Part shown: positions 63,905 to 64,000 of the stretch, in pieces
Position numbering within the stretch: the stretch's first letter is position 1
Layout: every line of letters starts with the position of its first letter
DNA from: a gamma proteobacterium symbiont of Taylorina sp.
Lineage (GTDB): Bacteria > Pseudomonadota > Gammaproteobacteria > GRL18
DNA length: 64,000 bases
Assembly (NCBI GenBank): GCA_025655455.1
Contig: JAHXIV010000052.1
Location: 1 to 64,000, forward strand
Direction: 5' to 3'
Notes under the pieces: model-generated
What the model was told of the DNA's origin: nothing
Databases searched by the model: none
Seen by the model: the letters and a program-made list of their open reading frames with translations, nothing else
Made by a program: the position numbers and the translations under genes

Positions 63905-64000
63905 ACAGGCTAAAATGCACTAAAACATACTAAAATACTCTGAAATTAAGCTGTTGATATACTTTAGTTTATTGTAGTATACTCTAGTTAATTGTAGCTT

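Noticed and set aside
63901..64000. Short ACTAAAA-type repeats as part of the element
   Set aside because: They lie beyond the right att repeat and look like chromosomal AT-rich sequence.

Overview
The window looks like a chromosomal segment of an AT-rich gammaproteobacterial sulfur oxidiser. The main pointers are a DsrA of the reverse (oxidative) type, gammaproteobacterial housekeeping genes (tamA-tamB, trmB, thiG, thiS, mutY, yggX, oxygen-independent hemN) and two tungsten/molybdenum aldehyde:ferredoxin oxidoreductase (AOR) family genes. No species can be named from sequence alone.

Layout. 1-3.84 kb: a coupled pair of AAA-type ATPase genes (one with near-identical TPR repeats), bracketed by an imperfect ~200 bp direct duplication that includes the 5' end of the cupin gene that follows. 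4.3-14 kb: a polysaccharide locus (cupin, glycosyltransferase-like DUF6492 protein, lipoprotein, Wza-like SLBB exporter, Wzz, Wzx, sulfotransferase, Wzy/ligase), which suggests a sulfated exopolysaccharide. 14.2-16.3 kb: small housekeeping genes (hopJ-like, terB-like, gloA, NUDIX). 16.3-21.4 kb: a complete AOR operon on the minus strand (ferredoxin, AOR, FAD reductase, MoaD-like, unknown, MoeB-like) with an FNR-like box upstream. 21.6-27.5 kb: outer-membrane proteins and TamAB. 27.6-32.7 kb: a LivFGMH/Urt-type ABC importer with a Tat-exported binding protein, divergent from a solitary dsrA that carries a perfect FNR-type box, a promoter and its own terminator, but has no dsrB next to it. 34.5-38 kb: hemN, trmB, thiG, thiS. 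38.2-45.5 kb: a second AOR translationally coupled to an acyl-CoA synthetase, then an AsmA protein, mutY and yggX. 45.66 kb: tRNA-Phe.

45.81-63.90 kb is an integrated element bounded by a 20 bp direct repeat. It carries a tyrosine integrase, a putative excisionase/AlpA-like protein, an HTH protein, iteron-like repeats with inverted DnaA boxes (a plasmid-like origin), SSB, a KilA-N protein, a PIN + Xre-ImmA/IrrE toxin-antitoxin pair, a 1431-residue NACHT-type NTPase with a C-terminal PD-(D/E)XK nuclease motif (candidate anti-phage defence gene), a C4-like antisense RNA, and a cluster of small genes. Together these fit a phage-satellite-like or integrative-plasmid element carrying defence cargo.

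The most unusual structure is at the right end of the element. Two paralogous small proteins (59.09 and 60.91 kb) contain in-frame, sequence-variable but near-perfect DNA palindromes. They are followed by a ~2.2 kb array of about 45 degenerate 48 bp units (16 codons each on the minus strand). The array itself contains a fragment of the same palindrome-bearing repeat. Further variable palindromes lie at 50.97, 53.65-54.13, 63.11 and 63.82 kb, all inside the element. This looks like an undescribed repeat or sequence-diversification phenomenon rather than any standard feature type.
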